From positions 1-64,000 of the forward strand of contig NZ_BSPW01000018.1 in assembly GCF_030161235.1 (NCBI RefSeq): a stretch of DNA of 64,000 nt, read 5' to 3'. Below are positions 16,089-25,025 of the stretch, one piece after another. Source of the DNA: Vibrio zhanjiangensis. GTDB lineage: Bacteria > Pseudomonadota > Gammaproteobacteria > Enterobacterales > Vibrionaceae. Positions within the stretch are counted from its first letter, which is position 1. Each line of letters opens with the position of its first letter. The position numbers and the translations under genes are program-made. The notes under the pieces were generated by a model. The model was given only the letters and a program-made list of their open reading frames with translations. It had not been told where the DNA came from and searched no databases.

Positions 16089-17489
16089 CTATTCTGCTAC
16101 ACCGCCTTGGGTCAGCTTGGCAGGGTTAAGCAAACGCTCTAGCGTTGTACGGTCGAGCTTGGTTTCTTGTTCGGCAACATCGATAATTGCTTGCCCACTT
16201 TGATACGCCTTTTTTGCTATTTCTGCTGCTTTTAAGTAGCCAATAACAGGGTTTAATGCGGTGACAAGAATGGGGTTTTTTGCCAATGCCACCTCTAGGT
16301 TATCTTCACGTACTGTAAATGATGAAATAGCTTTGTCTGCTATCGCTAAAGAGCTGTTGGCAAGCAGTTCTATACTTTCTAATATATTGTGTGCAATAAC
16401 AGGCAGCATTACGTTGAGTTGAAAATTACCAGACTGACCAGCAATGGTAATGGTTGTGTCATTGCCAATTATTTGGGCGGCAGCCATTGCCGCAGCTTCA
16501 GGAATCACGGGGTTTACTTTGCCTGGCATTATCGAAGAACCGGGTTGTAAGCCTTGAAGTTCTATTTCACCTAAGCCGGCTAACGGACCTGAATTCATCC
16601 AACGAAGATCATTGGCTATTTTCATGATGGCGACGGCTGCAGTTTTTATTTGTCCTGAAAGCGAGACAATGGCGTCTTGACTGCTGAGGTTATAAAAGAA
16701 GTTTTTACTTGATGTAAAATGTAACCGAGTTGCTTGGGATAAGTTGTCTGCGAATGTAGCGGCAAACCTTGAGTCAGCGTTAATGCCAGTTCCTACAGCT
16801 GTCCCCCCTTGGGCGAGTGCTTCCACCTTGATAATACTTTGCTCAATTCCGTGCTTTGCCTGCTCAATCTGAAATTGCCAACCACCTAGCTCTTGATCAA
16901 AGGTGACAGGCATTGCGTCCATTAGGTGTGTGCGGCCCGTCTTTGTTAAATGGCCGATTTCATTACGTTTACTTTGTAATGTCGTAATGAGATGTCCCAA
17001 TGCAGGGATAAGCTGGTTTTCAACCGTCAAGGCACAGCTCAATTGGATTGCTGTTGGGATCACATCATTGCTGCTTTGCCCCATGTTTACATGATCGTTA
17101 GGATTGACATCAGCACCAAGAAGGTCGCTTGCTAACGTGGCGATGACCTCATTAGCGTTCATGTTAGAACTGGTTCCCGAACCTGTTTGAAAAACATCGA
17201 TAGGAAACTGTTCTTGATGCTCACCATCAATAATAGTTTGTGCTGCATCGACAATCGCATTGGCAATATCTCCTTCCATCAGGCCAAGTTGCGCATTAGT
17301 TATGGCAGCGGCTTGTTTTATGTAGGCCAATGACTGGACAAAAGCACTAGGCATGGTGTGTTTACTGAAATGGAAATTGTCAACTGCACGTTGTGTTTGT
17401 GCTTGATATAGAGCGTGAGCAGGTACTTTGACTTCTCCCATACTGTCTTTTTCAACACGAAATTTTGATTTAGAGGAAATGTGAGTCAT
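16089..17489 (-). CDS. fumC: Class II fumarate hydratase
   Basis: 466 residues, the normal FumC length. It interconverts fumarate and malate in the TCA cycle and needs no iron-sulfur cluster. Signatures: VFQTGSGTSSNMNANEVI, TGRTHLMDAMPVTF, and the mobile SS-loop GSSIMPGKVNPVIPEA with the catalytic Ser. AAGGA precedes the ATG. It follows a fagA-like gene by 16 bases behind a strong Fur site. The layout matches the known strategy of switching to the iron-free fumarase when iron is scarce. Confidence 0.95.
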   Translation of the reverse strand: MTHISSKSKFRVEKDSMGEVKVPAHALYQAQTQRAVDNFHFSKHTMPSAFVQSLAYIKQAAAITNAQLGLMEGDIANAIVDAAQTIIDGEHQEQFPIDVFQTGSGTSSNMNANEVIATLASDLLGADVNPNDHVNMGQSSNDVIPTAIQLSCALTVENQLIPALGHLITTLQSKRNEIGHLTKTGRTHLMDAMPVTFDQELGGWQFQIEQAKHGIEQSIIKVEALAQGGTAVGTGINADSRFAATFADNLSQATRLHFTSSKNFFYNLSSQDAIVSLSGQIKTAAVAIMKIANDLRWMNSGPLAGLGEIELQGLQPGSSIMPGKVNPVIPEAAAMAAAQIIGNDTTITIAGQSGNFQLNVMLPVIAHNILESIELLANSSLAIADKAISSFTVREDNLEVALAKNPILVTALNPVIGYLKAAEIAKKAYQSGQAIIDVAEQETKLDRTTLERLLNPAKLTQGGVAE

Positions 17490-17505
17490 AGAATGTCCTT
17501 AAAAT

Positions 17506-17886
17506 TTAGTCGAGTGGCATACGAATGCGCTGCAACCTTTGCTGGAGTTGCAAAAACCGGATTTCGCCGTCTTCCCATTGGTGGTAGTAGCGTTTTAGAC
17601 ATAAAAGGGGGGTATGGATTGAATCTAAGCATACTCTACGAAATGCTTTGCTCCGACATGGATCTTGCACTGCTTCAATTAAGTGAAAATACACTTGACG
17701 CAAGTAAAGCTCGCATAGCAAGGCATTTTCGTGTTCAGTTCCTTGCGCGTAGAAGGAAGACAAGGTCATCGCTGAGTGGATATATTCGTGAACGATATCC
17801 GGTTCGAAGCCGTGGGGAATATAATGATCAATAAACTTGTCTTGCGCTTTGAAGAACGCATTGTAAAGCGGGCTTTGGGAATCCAT
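17506..17886 (-). CDS. FagA-like protein of the iron-regulated fumC operon
   Basis: 126 residues, soluble, helical, Tyr- and His-rich (MDSQSPLYNAFFKAQDKFIDH, LCELYLRQVYFHLIEA). The position directly before fumC under Fur control is that of fagA (Fur-associated gene) in Pseudomonas, and size and composition are compatible. The function of FagA is not known. I start at the ATG at 17886 since AGAGGT lies five bases upstream; an ATG 15 bases earlier is possible. Name rests mainly on context. Confidence 0.6.
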   Translation of the reverse strand: MDSQSPLYNAFFKAQDKFIDHYIPHGFEPDIVHEYIHSAMTLSSFYAQGTEHENALLCELYLRQVYFHLIEAVQDPCRSKAFRRVCLDSIHTPLLCLKRYYHQWEDGEIRFLQLQQRLQRIRMPLD

Positions 17887-17902
17887 ACTGACCTCTATCA
17901 TT

Positions 17903-17921
17903 GTTAATGATAATTATTATC
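17903..17921 (-). promoter_or_regulatory. Fur box upstream of fagA-like/fumC
   Basis: GTTAATGATAATTATTATC matches the 19-base Fur consensus GATAATGATAATCATTATC at 17 positions. It ends 16 bases before the chosen start of the fagA-like gene, so Fur-Fe(II) would block the promoter when iron is plentiful and release fumC in iron starvation. Confidence 0.85.
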
Positions 17922-18273
17922 GTTTTTCAGATTGTAATCAACCTTGTTTGTAATATCTATATCATAGAGTGTAGGGGTACACATTTGATCTTGTCATAAC
18001 TTGTTAATAATTCTGGACTTACCATGCAATTTTGGCTGCTACTCTGGTGTATGCTCCGACAGACAGTCTGATATATTATTGCGGTTAGAAAAGTCGAATT
18101 TTTATTTCACTGTCTAGGAGGGAAGCTTACTCAGCATACTTTGGTAAGCCTCTTTAATCAGAATCAGCCAAGCCGCCTATAAATTAGGTTAAACTGAAGA
18201 TAGGTAGCTCACCTGTGGTTTGTATCTCTGGCACTGGTGTGTACAGTTGGTTGTGAATAAGCGGGGAAAGGTT
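17922..18273. other. Divergent intergenic region
   Basis: About 350 bases between the Fur-controlled operon and the second EEP gene. Both promoters should lie here; I see no other clear element. Confidence 0.4.
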
Positions 18274-19224
18274 TTGCTTACGGAAAGAAAACTGACATTT
18301 GCTACGGCTAATCTATTTAATTTTATTCAACCTCCAGATGCGTTTTATGATTTTGAAAATATCTATTCGAAGCAAGAATGGGAAAAAAAATGCCGTTGGA
18401 CAATGGACGCTATTAGAACTTTAGACGCTGATATTATTGCTCTTCAGGAGGTGTTTAGTATAGAGAGTGTGCAAAAAATGCTTCGCCAACTTGGCTTCGA
18501 TCATTTTGTCTGCGTAGACCATGCTCATGTTGAAAGCGACTACATCTACAGCCACCCCGTTGTAGCTCTAGCATCCAAATACCCCATTTTGCATTCAAGT
18601 GCCGTTACGACGCCTCATCATTTGTTCGCGGGGTATGGCATTCAAGATATGGAATTTAGCCGCTTACCTATTCATGCGGTAATTAATGTACCTGATGTTG
18701 GGCAGGTGGCAGTCTATACGTGTCATTTGAAGTCTCAGCGAGAGACACCGGAAAAAAATGGCGCGCAGAGGCATGCTCTATTGGGACAATGGCTATCGAG
18801 TCAACAACGAGGTTGGGAAGCCTTGATGATAAAAATAGCGATGGAGAAGAATTACAGTGAACATCCTATGCCCACAGTCCTTATGGGGGATTTAAACCAA
18901 CCTCTTAATAGTGATAGTGCAGGGCTATTGATCAAATCACTTGAGCAGGGAAATGGTCAATTGGTACTGCGCGACAGTTGGGATATTATTAACCAAGGAT
19001 TGCCTAATAGGTTTCGTCCAGCCACACATTATCACTTTTCTACGGGTAAAGTATTAGACTACATTTTGCTTTCTCAGGAGTTTCAGCCCGATTCGCACTT
19101 TTCTATGGCGGATATTATTCACTATCGGACCCTAGATTCTCATTTGATTAACCCTAGCTTTGAACACGATAGCCAAGCAAGTGACCATGCTTTTGTTGCT
19201 GTCACTGCTCAGTTCGTTCTTTGA
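18274..19224 (+). CDS. Endonuclease/exonuclease/phosphatase family protein (soluble)
   Basis: 316 residues without a signal peptide. EEP motifs in order: LTFATANLFNFI, DIIALQEVFS with the metal-binding Glu, YTCHLKSQRE, VLMGDLNQPLNS, and LDYILLSQ...ASDHAFVAV with the catalytic Asp-His. Enzymes of this group hydrolyse phosphodiester or phosphomonoester bonds in nucleic acids, sphingomyelin or inositides; which one cannot be said. The start is uncertain: a TTG at 18274 has GGGGA upstream and begins where the fold begins, but in-frame GTG (18253) and TTG (18220) exist. Confidence 0.78.
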   Translation: MLTERKLTFATANLFNFIQPPDAFYDFENIYSKQEWEKKCRWTMDAIRTLDADIIALQEVFSIESVQKMLRQLGFDHFVCVDHAHVESDYIYSHPVVALASKYPILHSSAVTTPHHLFAGYGIQDMEFSRLPIHAVINVPDVGQVAVYTCHLKSQRETPEKNGAQRHALLGQWLSSQQRGWEALMIKIAMEKNYSEHPMPTVLMGDLNQPLNSDSAGLLIKSLEQGNGQLVLRDSWDIINQGLPNRFRPATHYHFSTGKVLDYILLSQEFQPDSHFSMADIIHYRTLDSHLINPSFEHDSQASDHAFVAVTAQFVL

Positions 19225-19237
19225 TTTTACATAGGTT

Positions 19238-19273
19238 GAAATAGGCAAAAACACCAAATTCTTTGCCTATTTC
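19238..19273. terminator. Bidirectional terminator
   Basis: Perfect 12-bp stem GAAATAGGCAAA / TTTGCCTATTTC with a 12-base loop between the convergent EEP gene and ethanolamine permease gene. A-rich and T-rich flanks suit termination from both sides. Confidence 0.65.
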
Positions 19274-19278
19274 ACATC

Positions 19279-20685
19279 TTAACTGGAAAATTCTGTCTCC
19301 AGTTCCTGTTCTGCCAATGCGAGCATTTCAAATTCTTCTTGGGCGCTTGATGCAACTAGGTTGTGTCGGCTGTAAACGAAATAGTAAGTGACGCCAAGAA
19401 TGTATAAGACCATTGTCATGTAAAAAGCGGTGGGAGAAAATGCGTAAACACCTGTCATGGCCACTAAAGATAGAATGAAAGAGAGAGTGGGTGTAAATAA
19501 ACCTCCCGGAGTTTTATATGGGCGTACTAGATCCGGCATCTTAATGCGCAACAAAATGTGACTTAATGACATTAACGCATATGATATGGTCGCACCGACG
19601 ACCGCCATCGCTAATATAAAATCACCTTCGCCCGAAAGCGATACAACAAGCCCCAAAACACCGGGCAGTACTAGCGCTTGAGTGGGTACCTTGTGTTGAT
19701 TGGTTAGTGATAGGTTTTTGGGCAAATAGCCCGCTCGGGATAGGGCAAACACTAGCCGGCTATAGCCATACATTATTGAGAAAAAGGAGGCGATAAGTCC
19801 GGCGAGACCGAGAATATTGACCATAGTGGCAGTAGATGCATAACCACTTATATTTAGGGCGTCAACTAAGGGGACTGAACTTTCACCTATCACTTTAGCA
19901 CCAACAGCACCTGCCAGTAGAAATACGACTAGTGCTGCTGTGAATAATAAAAAAACCATGGCACCAATGATGCCTTTAGGAACATCTTTGGCCGGATTCT
20001 TCGCTTCTTCGGCTGCGAGTGGTACACCTTCTACTGCCAGATACAACCACATCGCAAATGGAAGGGCCGCCCACACACCATACCAACCCATAGGTAAAAT
20101 TTCATTTGCTTCATAAGTAACCGGAGGGAGGTCAAATAGGTTGTTGACATCAAACTTGCCTATTAGTGCCACGGCGGTCATGATAATGGCGATAACAGCA
20201 AGAGCGCTGATGATCATCATGACTTTTAATGCTTGTCCGATACCCGACAGGTGAATCGCAATAAAGACGAAGTAGAAGCAAGCATAGACAATTGGACCAT
20301 CTATCCCAATGAGCTCGTTCATTGCAGAGCCAATAAAAATCACTATTGCTGCGGGTGCTAAGGTATATTCAATTAATACCGAAAGGCCGGTTATATATCC
20401 ACCGAGCGGTCCCATAGCTTGACGAGCAAAACTATATCCACCACCAGCCGTCGGTATTGCGGCAGACATTTCAGCTAATGATAGGACGAGTGTGAAATAC
20501 ATAAGAGCCATGGCGAGTGCTGCAATGAGAAAGCCGGCCCAACCAGCTTGGGCAATGCCAAAGTTCCAGCCAGCAAAATCGCCAGATATGACATATGAGA
20601 CACCTAAACCAGCAAGGAGTATCCAACCAGCTGATCCCCGCTTAAGCTGCCTCTTGGCAAAATAATTCTGATGTTTATCAGACAT
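19279..20685 (-). CDS. eat: Ethanolamine permease, APC superfamily
   Basis: About 468 residues with twelve predicted hydrophobic helices. APC landmarks are GVSYVISGDFAGWNFGIAQA in helix 1, AEMSAAIPTAGGGYSFARQA after helix 2, and the helix 6-8 phrase LYLAVEGVPLAAEEAKNPAKD. The GDFAGWN start and AVEGVPLAAEE phrase are characteristic of ethanolamine (eat) permeases, and the gene lies 19 bases behind eutC, so substrate assignment is well supported by context. I start at the ATG at 20685, which has GAGGGA upstream, instead of an ATG 18 bases earlier. Confidence 0.88.
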   Translation of the reverse strand: MSDKHQNYFAKRQLKRGSAGWILLAGLGVSYVISGDFAGWNFGIAQAGWAGFLIAALAMALMYFTLVLSLAEMSAAIPTAGGGYSFARQAMGPLGGYITGLSVLIEYTLAPAAIVIFIGSAMNELIGIDGPIVYACFYFVFIAIHLSGIGQALKVMMIISALAVIAIIMTAVALIGKFDVNNLFDLPPVTYEANEILPMGWYGVWAALPFAMWLYLAVEGVPLAAEEAKNPAKDVPKGIIGAMVFLLFTAALVVFLLAGAVGAKVIGESSVPLVDALNISGYASTATMVNILGLAGLIASFFSIMYGYSRLVFALSRAGYLPKNLSLTNQHKVPTQALVLPGVLGLVVSLSGEGDFILAMAVVGATISYALMSLSHILLRIKMPDLVRPYKTPGGLFTPTLSFILSLVAMTGVYAFSPTAFYMTMVLYILGVTYYFVYSRHNLVASSAQEEFEMLALAEQELETEFSS

Positions 20686-20704
20686 GATAATTCCCTCTAT
20701 CATT

Positions 20705-21571
20705 TTATTTTTTTGACGTTAAAAAATGGGTAGGAGCATTGTTTTCAAGGTTATACTCATCGCTGTGGTCGCTACGATCTTTTAGATAAACACCCGATAC
20801 CTGCTGTTGAAGTGATTCGGTTAGAAGGTAATGTGCTTTTTCACACGCTTTGTTATAGCTAAGCCCCTCAGGACGGATATTTGAAATGCAATTTCTTCTG
20901 GAGTCTTGTGTCCCCCGAGCAGGATACCAAGTGATATATAGTCCCATACTGTCGGGAGAAGTCAGTCCGGGACGTTCTCCGATAAGAATCAAGCTTATTT
21001 TAGCCTTGTAGCATTCTCCAACATCGTCACCACAAGCTACGCGTCCTTGCTTGACAATGGTGATTGGCGCTAAAGTCCAACTGTATTTAGGGTCATTTGC
21101 CAGTAGGGAGATCAATCGTTCAATCACAGCAGCAGCGTGGTTTTGTATCGCAACTGAAGACAACCCATCCGCGATGACAATGGATAAGTCATAGCTATTT
21201 TTGGAAGAGTCTCGATGATTGATGAGCTTTTGCATAGAAACATCATCAAGTTGGCGGCCAAGATCGGGACGTTGCAGGTAGATTAACCTATCGGAAACCT
21301 TGCTATTTACGACTAGAGGTAAACAAGGGGTGTGATTTGTTATAGTACCTTTAGCACAAAGCTGCGCTACCAATTGTTCGATATTGAGTGGCCTATGCAC
21401 AGCATCTCGCGCTTTGGCGTGGTCAAGCTGAAATGCAAGCATTTCATCCGTTGGTATGCTGTTTCCTGCTCGACCTAATGCTATTCTTGCTGAAGTAAAC
21501 TGGCGTAGTGACTGCCATGGATTATCGGTAACTTGCGAAATGTCGCTGCTTTTTTCTGGGCGGTTATCCAT
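20705..21571 (-). CDS. eutC: Ethanolamine ammonia-lyase small subunit
   Basis: 288 residues. EutC, with EutB, forms the adenosylcobalamin-dependent lyase that turns ethanolamine into acetaldehyde and ammonia. Signatures: FTSARIALGRAGNSIPTDEM, LAFQLDHAKARDAVH, VIADGLSSVAIQNHA, GERPGLTSPDSMGLYITW and RRNCISNIRPEGLSY. The start overlaps the end of eutB by 8 bases, so expression is coupled to keep subunits balanced. No eut microcompartment or reactivase genes are nearby. Confidence 0.95.
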   Translation of the reverse strand: MDNRPEKSSDISQVTDNPWQSLRQFTSARIALGRAGNSIPTDEMLAFQLDHAKARDAVHRPLNIEQLVAQLCAKGTITNHTPCLPLVVNSKVSDRLIYLQRPDLGRQLDDVSMQKLINHRDSSKNSYDLSIVIADGLSSVAIQNHAAAVIERLISLLANDPKYSWTLAPITIVKQGRVACGDDVGECYKAKISLILIGERPGLTSPDSMGLYITWYPARGTQDSRRNCISNIRPEGLSYNKACEKAHYLLTESLQQQVSGVYLKDRSDHSDEYNLENNAPTHFLTSKK

Positions 21572-22976
21572 TGGCTTTATCCCGACGAAAAGTAGGTAGT
21601 GAGGAGGAAAAGGATTTCGCTATCCCTTGAGCGAGAAGAACTTTGTCGACGTCTTCAAAAATATTCATCTCCATGAGCCAACGCTCAAATTCTGGCGCTG
21701 GCTTGAGGCCGAGCACTTTCCGGGCATATAAAGCATCATGAAAAGATGTGGTTTGGTAATTGAGCATAATGTCGTCCGAACCGGGTATACCCATGATGAA
21801 AGAGCAACCAGCAACACCAAGCAAAGTGAGAAGGTTGTCCATATCGTTCTGATCTGCGTATGCATGATTGGTATAGCAGACGTCACACCCCATCGGTAAA
21901 CCAAGCATCTTTGCACAAAAATGGTCTTCTAATCCTGCGCGAATAATTTGCTTCCGATCAAACAAGTATTCCGGCCCTATAAAGCCCACCACCGTATTGA
22001 TGAGAAGTGGTTCAAAATGTCTTGCAACAGCGTATGCTCGCGCTTCACATGTTTGCTGGTCTACACCGAAATAGGCGTTTGCTGAAAGTGCGGTCCCCTG
22101 ACCTGTTTCAAAATACATGCAGTTGTTGCCAACATTGCCACGATTGAGAGAAAGTGCTGCTTCATGAGCTTCTTTTAAGATATTGAGATTGACTCCAAAT
22201 GCTTGGTTTGTGCCTTCCGTTCCTCCTATTGACTGAAATACCAGATCAACTGGAGCTCCCTTCTCAATTGCCTCAATAGTGTTGGTGACATGAGTCAGTA
22301 CGCAAGATTGAGTAGGTATTTGATAATGCTGAATGACGTCATCTAACATACCAAGCAGCTTGATTGTTTGTGGGACGTTATCGGTAGCTGGATTTATGCC
22401 AATCACAGCATCACCATTCCCATACATCAAACCATCAAAAATAGTGGCTGCAATTCCATCAAGAGAATCTGTTGGATGATTGGGCTGTAGCCTAGTGGAC
22501 AGCCTACCAGGTAACCCAATGGTATTGCGAAATGCAGTATGAACATGGCATTTTTTTGCGACCGATATAAGATCTTGATTACGCATTATTTTACTAACTG
22601 CAGCAACCATTTCCGGTGTCAGGCCAAGGCGAATCTGGTTGAGAGTTTCTGTATCTGCATTTTCACTGAGTAACCAGTTGCGAAAATCACCGACGGTCAA
22701 ATGAGATATTGGGCGAAAAGCTTGTGAGTCGTGGCTATCGACAATAAGGCGAGTGATCTCATCGTCTTCGTAAGGAATCACCGACTCTTGCAAAAAGGCT
22801 TTGAGCGGAAGCTCTGCGAGCGTCATCTGAGCAGCGACACGTTCTGTTTCTGAACCCGCACACACTCCAGCCAGTAAGTCGCCAGACCTTTCTGGTGTTG
22901 CCTTAGCCATTAAGTCCGCTAGAGAACGGAATTGATATATTTGATCTCCTTGGTGCCAGCGGTACTTTACTGTCAT
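21564..22976 (-). CDS. eutB: Ethanolamine ammonia-lyase large subunit
   Basis: 470 residues, slightly longer than the usual 450-465. The catalytic barrel shows the family phrases FRNTIGLPGRLSTRLQPNHP, LMYGNGDAVIGINPATDN, VFQSIGGTEGTNQAFGV, YFETGQGTALSANA and DVCYTNHAYADQND. It binds the corrinoid and substrate. AGGAG lies nine bases upstream of the ATG at 22976; a GTG one codon earlier is less likely. It is first in the eutB-eutC-eat operon, which lets the cell use ethanolamine from membrane lipids as nitrogen and perhaps carbon. Confidence 0.95.
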   Translation of the reverse strand: MTVKYRWHQGDQIYQFRSLADLMAKATPERSGDLLAGVCAGSETERVAAQMTLAELPLKAFLQESVIPYEDDEITRLIVDSHDSQAFRPISHLTVGDFRNWLLSENADTETLNQIRLGLTPEMVAAVSKIMRNQDLISVAKKCHVHTAFRNTIGLPGRLSTRLQPNHPTDSLDGIAATIFDGLMYGNGDAVIGINPATDNVPQTIKLLGMLDDVIQHYQIPTQSCVLTHVTNTIEAIEKGAPVDLVFQSIGGTEGTNQAFGVNLNILKEAHEAALSLNRGNVGNNCMYFETGQGTALSANAYFGVDQQTCEARAYAVARHFEPLLINTVVGFIGPEYLFDRKQIIRAGLEDHFCAKMLGLPMGCDVCYTNHAYADQNDMDNLLTLLGVAGCSFIMGIPGSDDIMLNYQTTSFHDALYARKVLGLKPAPEFERWLMEMNIFEDVDKVLLAQGIAKSFSSSLPTFRRDKANG

Positions 22977-23279
22977 CACATATTCTCCTATCTATCAATA
23001 TTGCCTGCGCTATCCGTTGACTCGGGTGGATGGAAAGGTTCCTGATACGCTCGATAATTTCAAGCAACTTAACTGGCTTTTTATACTAGAGGTTAGTTTT
23101 GTCAATAATTTCAGATGATTAGCTGTTTTTTGGCTGAATAAGATAGGAAAACAAGAAAATAAAAACTGAGATAAGTGTCTGATTTTCCTTATCCCAGTTT
23201 TTATCACATGTTGTTTGTGACACAAGGTTGAAGATTGGTTTAGTTTATTATGAGGTGGGTAGTTTATATGACTTAAAGA
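22977..23279. other. Intergenic region before eutB
   Basis: About 300 bases. The left part should carry the eutB promoter. The right part holds the strong terminator of the upstream gene (23161-23202). No coding potential seen. Confidence 0.45.
23150..23202 (-). terminator. Terminator of the 234-residue hypothetical gene
   Basis: Long stem AAAAACTG-GATAAG / CTTATC-CAGTTTTT (23161-23175 with 23188-23202, one mismatch). Read on the minus strand it ends in CAGTTTTTATTTTC, a good intrinsic terminator separating the upstream gene from eutB. Confidence 0.65.
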
Positions 23280-23984
23280 TTAATTATCATGTCTAGTTAT
23301 ATTTACTCCTCTTAAGCAATTAATGACCTCTTCACACCGTTTTTGAGATAGTTTGGTGTTGTCGGAAAGATAGTAGGACTTCCGTTGCAATATTTGCTCA
23401 GCAATTAGCTTGATTTCCACAGGGAGGTGTTGAGTGGTTCGGTAGTATAACGTATCAATAAGCGCAGGTGTGATGTCAAAGTCTCGTAAGCAGTAAATCA
23501 ATTTGTGATATAGCTTGTTGCGACTTAAAAGCTGGTTTTGAATTTGGGTATCAGATTTTTGTTCATAGCTTGAAATAGGTACGTCAAATAAGCGAGTCAG
23601 CCAAAGCTTAGCGGCAACTTTCTCTGTTGTGTGGTTTGAACTTTTTTCAAGTTGGTGACGGCAAGCACTTAATACCTGATGAAACATATACTGCTTGATC
23701 AATACTTCGCATTCTTCCGGATTTAACTGGCGAAAAAAACGCCATACGTGAGCCCTAATAACACGCGTCGCCGATTTGGTTTTCCAGATTTTATCGCTAA
23801 GATTTTCAATATCATATTGACTGATGCTAGTGACATTGTAGCCTGATTTTGATAACCACTGCCGAGGGCTTTGTTGAGATTTATGAATGTTCAATATGAC
23901 TTTTATTGATTGTTCCAGTGATGGTGAGAAACGAGAGGAATCTCCCAGAGAAACAAATATTGGACTAATCGAGATGATCTTCAT
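23280..23984 (-). CDS. Hypothetical protein
   Basis: Not recognised. 234 residues, basic, mostly helical, no signal peptide or membrane segment. A short beta-like start (MKIISISPIFVSLGD) is followed by Arg/Lys-rich helices (TRVIRAHVWRFFRQLNPEECE, AKLWLTRLFDVP, LIAEQILQRKSYYL). It might bind nucleic acid, but no motif supports a name. It is transcribed towards the eut genes but a strong terminator intervenes, so it is probably independent. It is divergent from the XRE regulator of the queuosine cluster. Confidence 0.6.
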   Translation of the reverse strand: MKIISISPIFVSLGDSSRFSPSLEQSIKVILNIHKSQQSPRQWLSKSGYNVTSISQYDIENLSDKIWKTKSATRVIRAHVWRFFRQLNPEECEVLIKQYMFHQVLSACRHQLEKSSNHTTEKVAAKLWLTRLFDVPISSYEQKSDTQIQNQLLSRNKLYHKLIYCLRDFDITPALIDTLYYRTTQHLPVEIKLIAEQILQRKSYYLSDNTKLSQKRCEEVINCLRGVNITRHDN

Positions 23985-24413
23985 TTTTTCGTAATTTCGG
24001 TATGCAGAAGATAAAAGTAGAGCATATCTAACATTAATGATGTAAATGAAAACTCATGAAGTATCAATGAAATTTACGCTAATCAAAGAATAAAATTTCT
24101 ATTTTTTATCTTTTAACATCAGGTTTGATTTTATAAAAAATCTTGCTATCCAGAATAATTTGTTGATATTCATATTCTTATCATTTTTGTGAATAGCTAG
24201 GGCTCTTCATCATTATTTATGCCTTTTCCTGAAAATACGTCTCTATGTTGAAACAAAGGACATTTTTTGACCTAAAATTAATGATCAAAACTCCATATTT
24301 TGACATGTGTAATGCATTTATGTTTACGTAGTAATATGACTTAGTATATGTTCCTGATATCATAATGAAATCTGGTATTGTTATATCTGTACTGATTTCA
24401 ATTAGGGTGTCAT
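23985..24413. other. Divergent AT-rich promoter region
   Basis: 429 bases between the hypothetical gene and the XRE regulator. Very AT-rich; it must hold both promoters. I saw no preQ1-type aptamer before the queuosine genes and no clear palindromic operator. Confidence 0.4.
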
Positions 24414-25025
24414 ATGAAAAGCAACAGTGAGCAACTGGCTATATTAAGGGATAATATCCAGTTTGGTCTGTATCAAGGAAAAGAGACTAAGGCTTCATTG
24501 AGTAGAAAAACGGGTATTACCCGATCTACGATATACAAAATATTGGATGGTAAAGTTGAACGTGTTCAAGCAGCAACAGTCGAAAAGATTGCGGATTTTT
24601 TTGGGACCACTTGTTACATAATCCAAAATGAATCCCTTGAATCACACTATATGGAATCACAATATATTGGGTCACCGTTGTCATCAATAGATGGTAATAA
24701 AAACCCAATTGCAGTTCCGATTTTGACGGAACATGAGTTTGTGTTGAAGGGAGATCACTTCATCAGCGAAATGGTGACGGACTATCCTTTAACGTACCAC
24801 TTTTCCCAAAGCAAAAACGTTGTCGCTATTCAAATTGGAAGTTCACTTTCACGTTATTATACAAGAGGTAATCTACTGATCGTAGACCGCTCAAACCGCC
24901 ATGTGGAGCATTCTAGTAAACTGATTGTTCGAGATAGCCATTTGTGCTCAATTTCCTCTGAGGAACCACTAGAACTTAAAGATTACTTTTTCGGAAGCAT
25001 TCTTGAGGAGCGCTATTGTGTTTAA
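24414..25025 (+). CDS. XRE-family regulator with C-terminal S24/repressor-like domain
   Basis: 203 residues. An HTH_XRE domain at about 20-66 (KASLSRKTGITRSTIYKILD, AATVEKIADFFG) is joined to a C-terminal part (about 105-203) that resembles the S24/CI C-terminal fold: VVAIQIGSSLSRYYTRGNLL then a beta-rich end. I do not see a clear Ser-Lys protease pair, so it probably senses a ligand or dimerises and does not self-cleave. The stop overlaps the start of the transporter gene, making this regulator the first gene of the queuosine-related operon and its likely controller. Confidence 0.75.
   Translation: MKSNSEQLAILRDNIQFGLYQGKETKASLSRKTGITRSTIYKILDGKVERVQAATVEKIADFFGTTCYIIQNESLESHYMESQYIGSPLSSIDGNKNPIAVPILTEHEFVLKGDHFISEMVTDYPLTYHFSQSKNVVAIQIGSSLSRYYTRGNLLIVDRSNRHVEHSSKLIVRDSHLCSISSEEPLELKDYFFGSILEERYCV

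Noticed and set aside
17481..17834. A 117-codon plus-strand frame antisense to the fagA-like gene
   Set aside because: It lies wholly against a better gene with ribosome site, operon context and Fur box, and its protein shows no domain pattern.
23985..24413. preQ1 riboswitch before the queuosine operon
   Set aside because: I looked for the C-rich H-type pseudoknot and A-rich tail expected of preQ1 aptamers and did not find them.
24414..25025. Prophage CI repressor marking an integrated phage
   Set aside because: No integrase, phage structural genes or attachment repeats surround it; the overlapping partners are queuosine genes.
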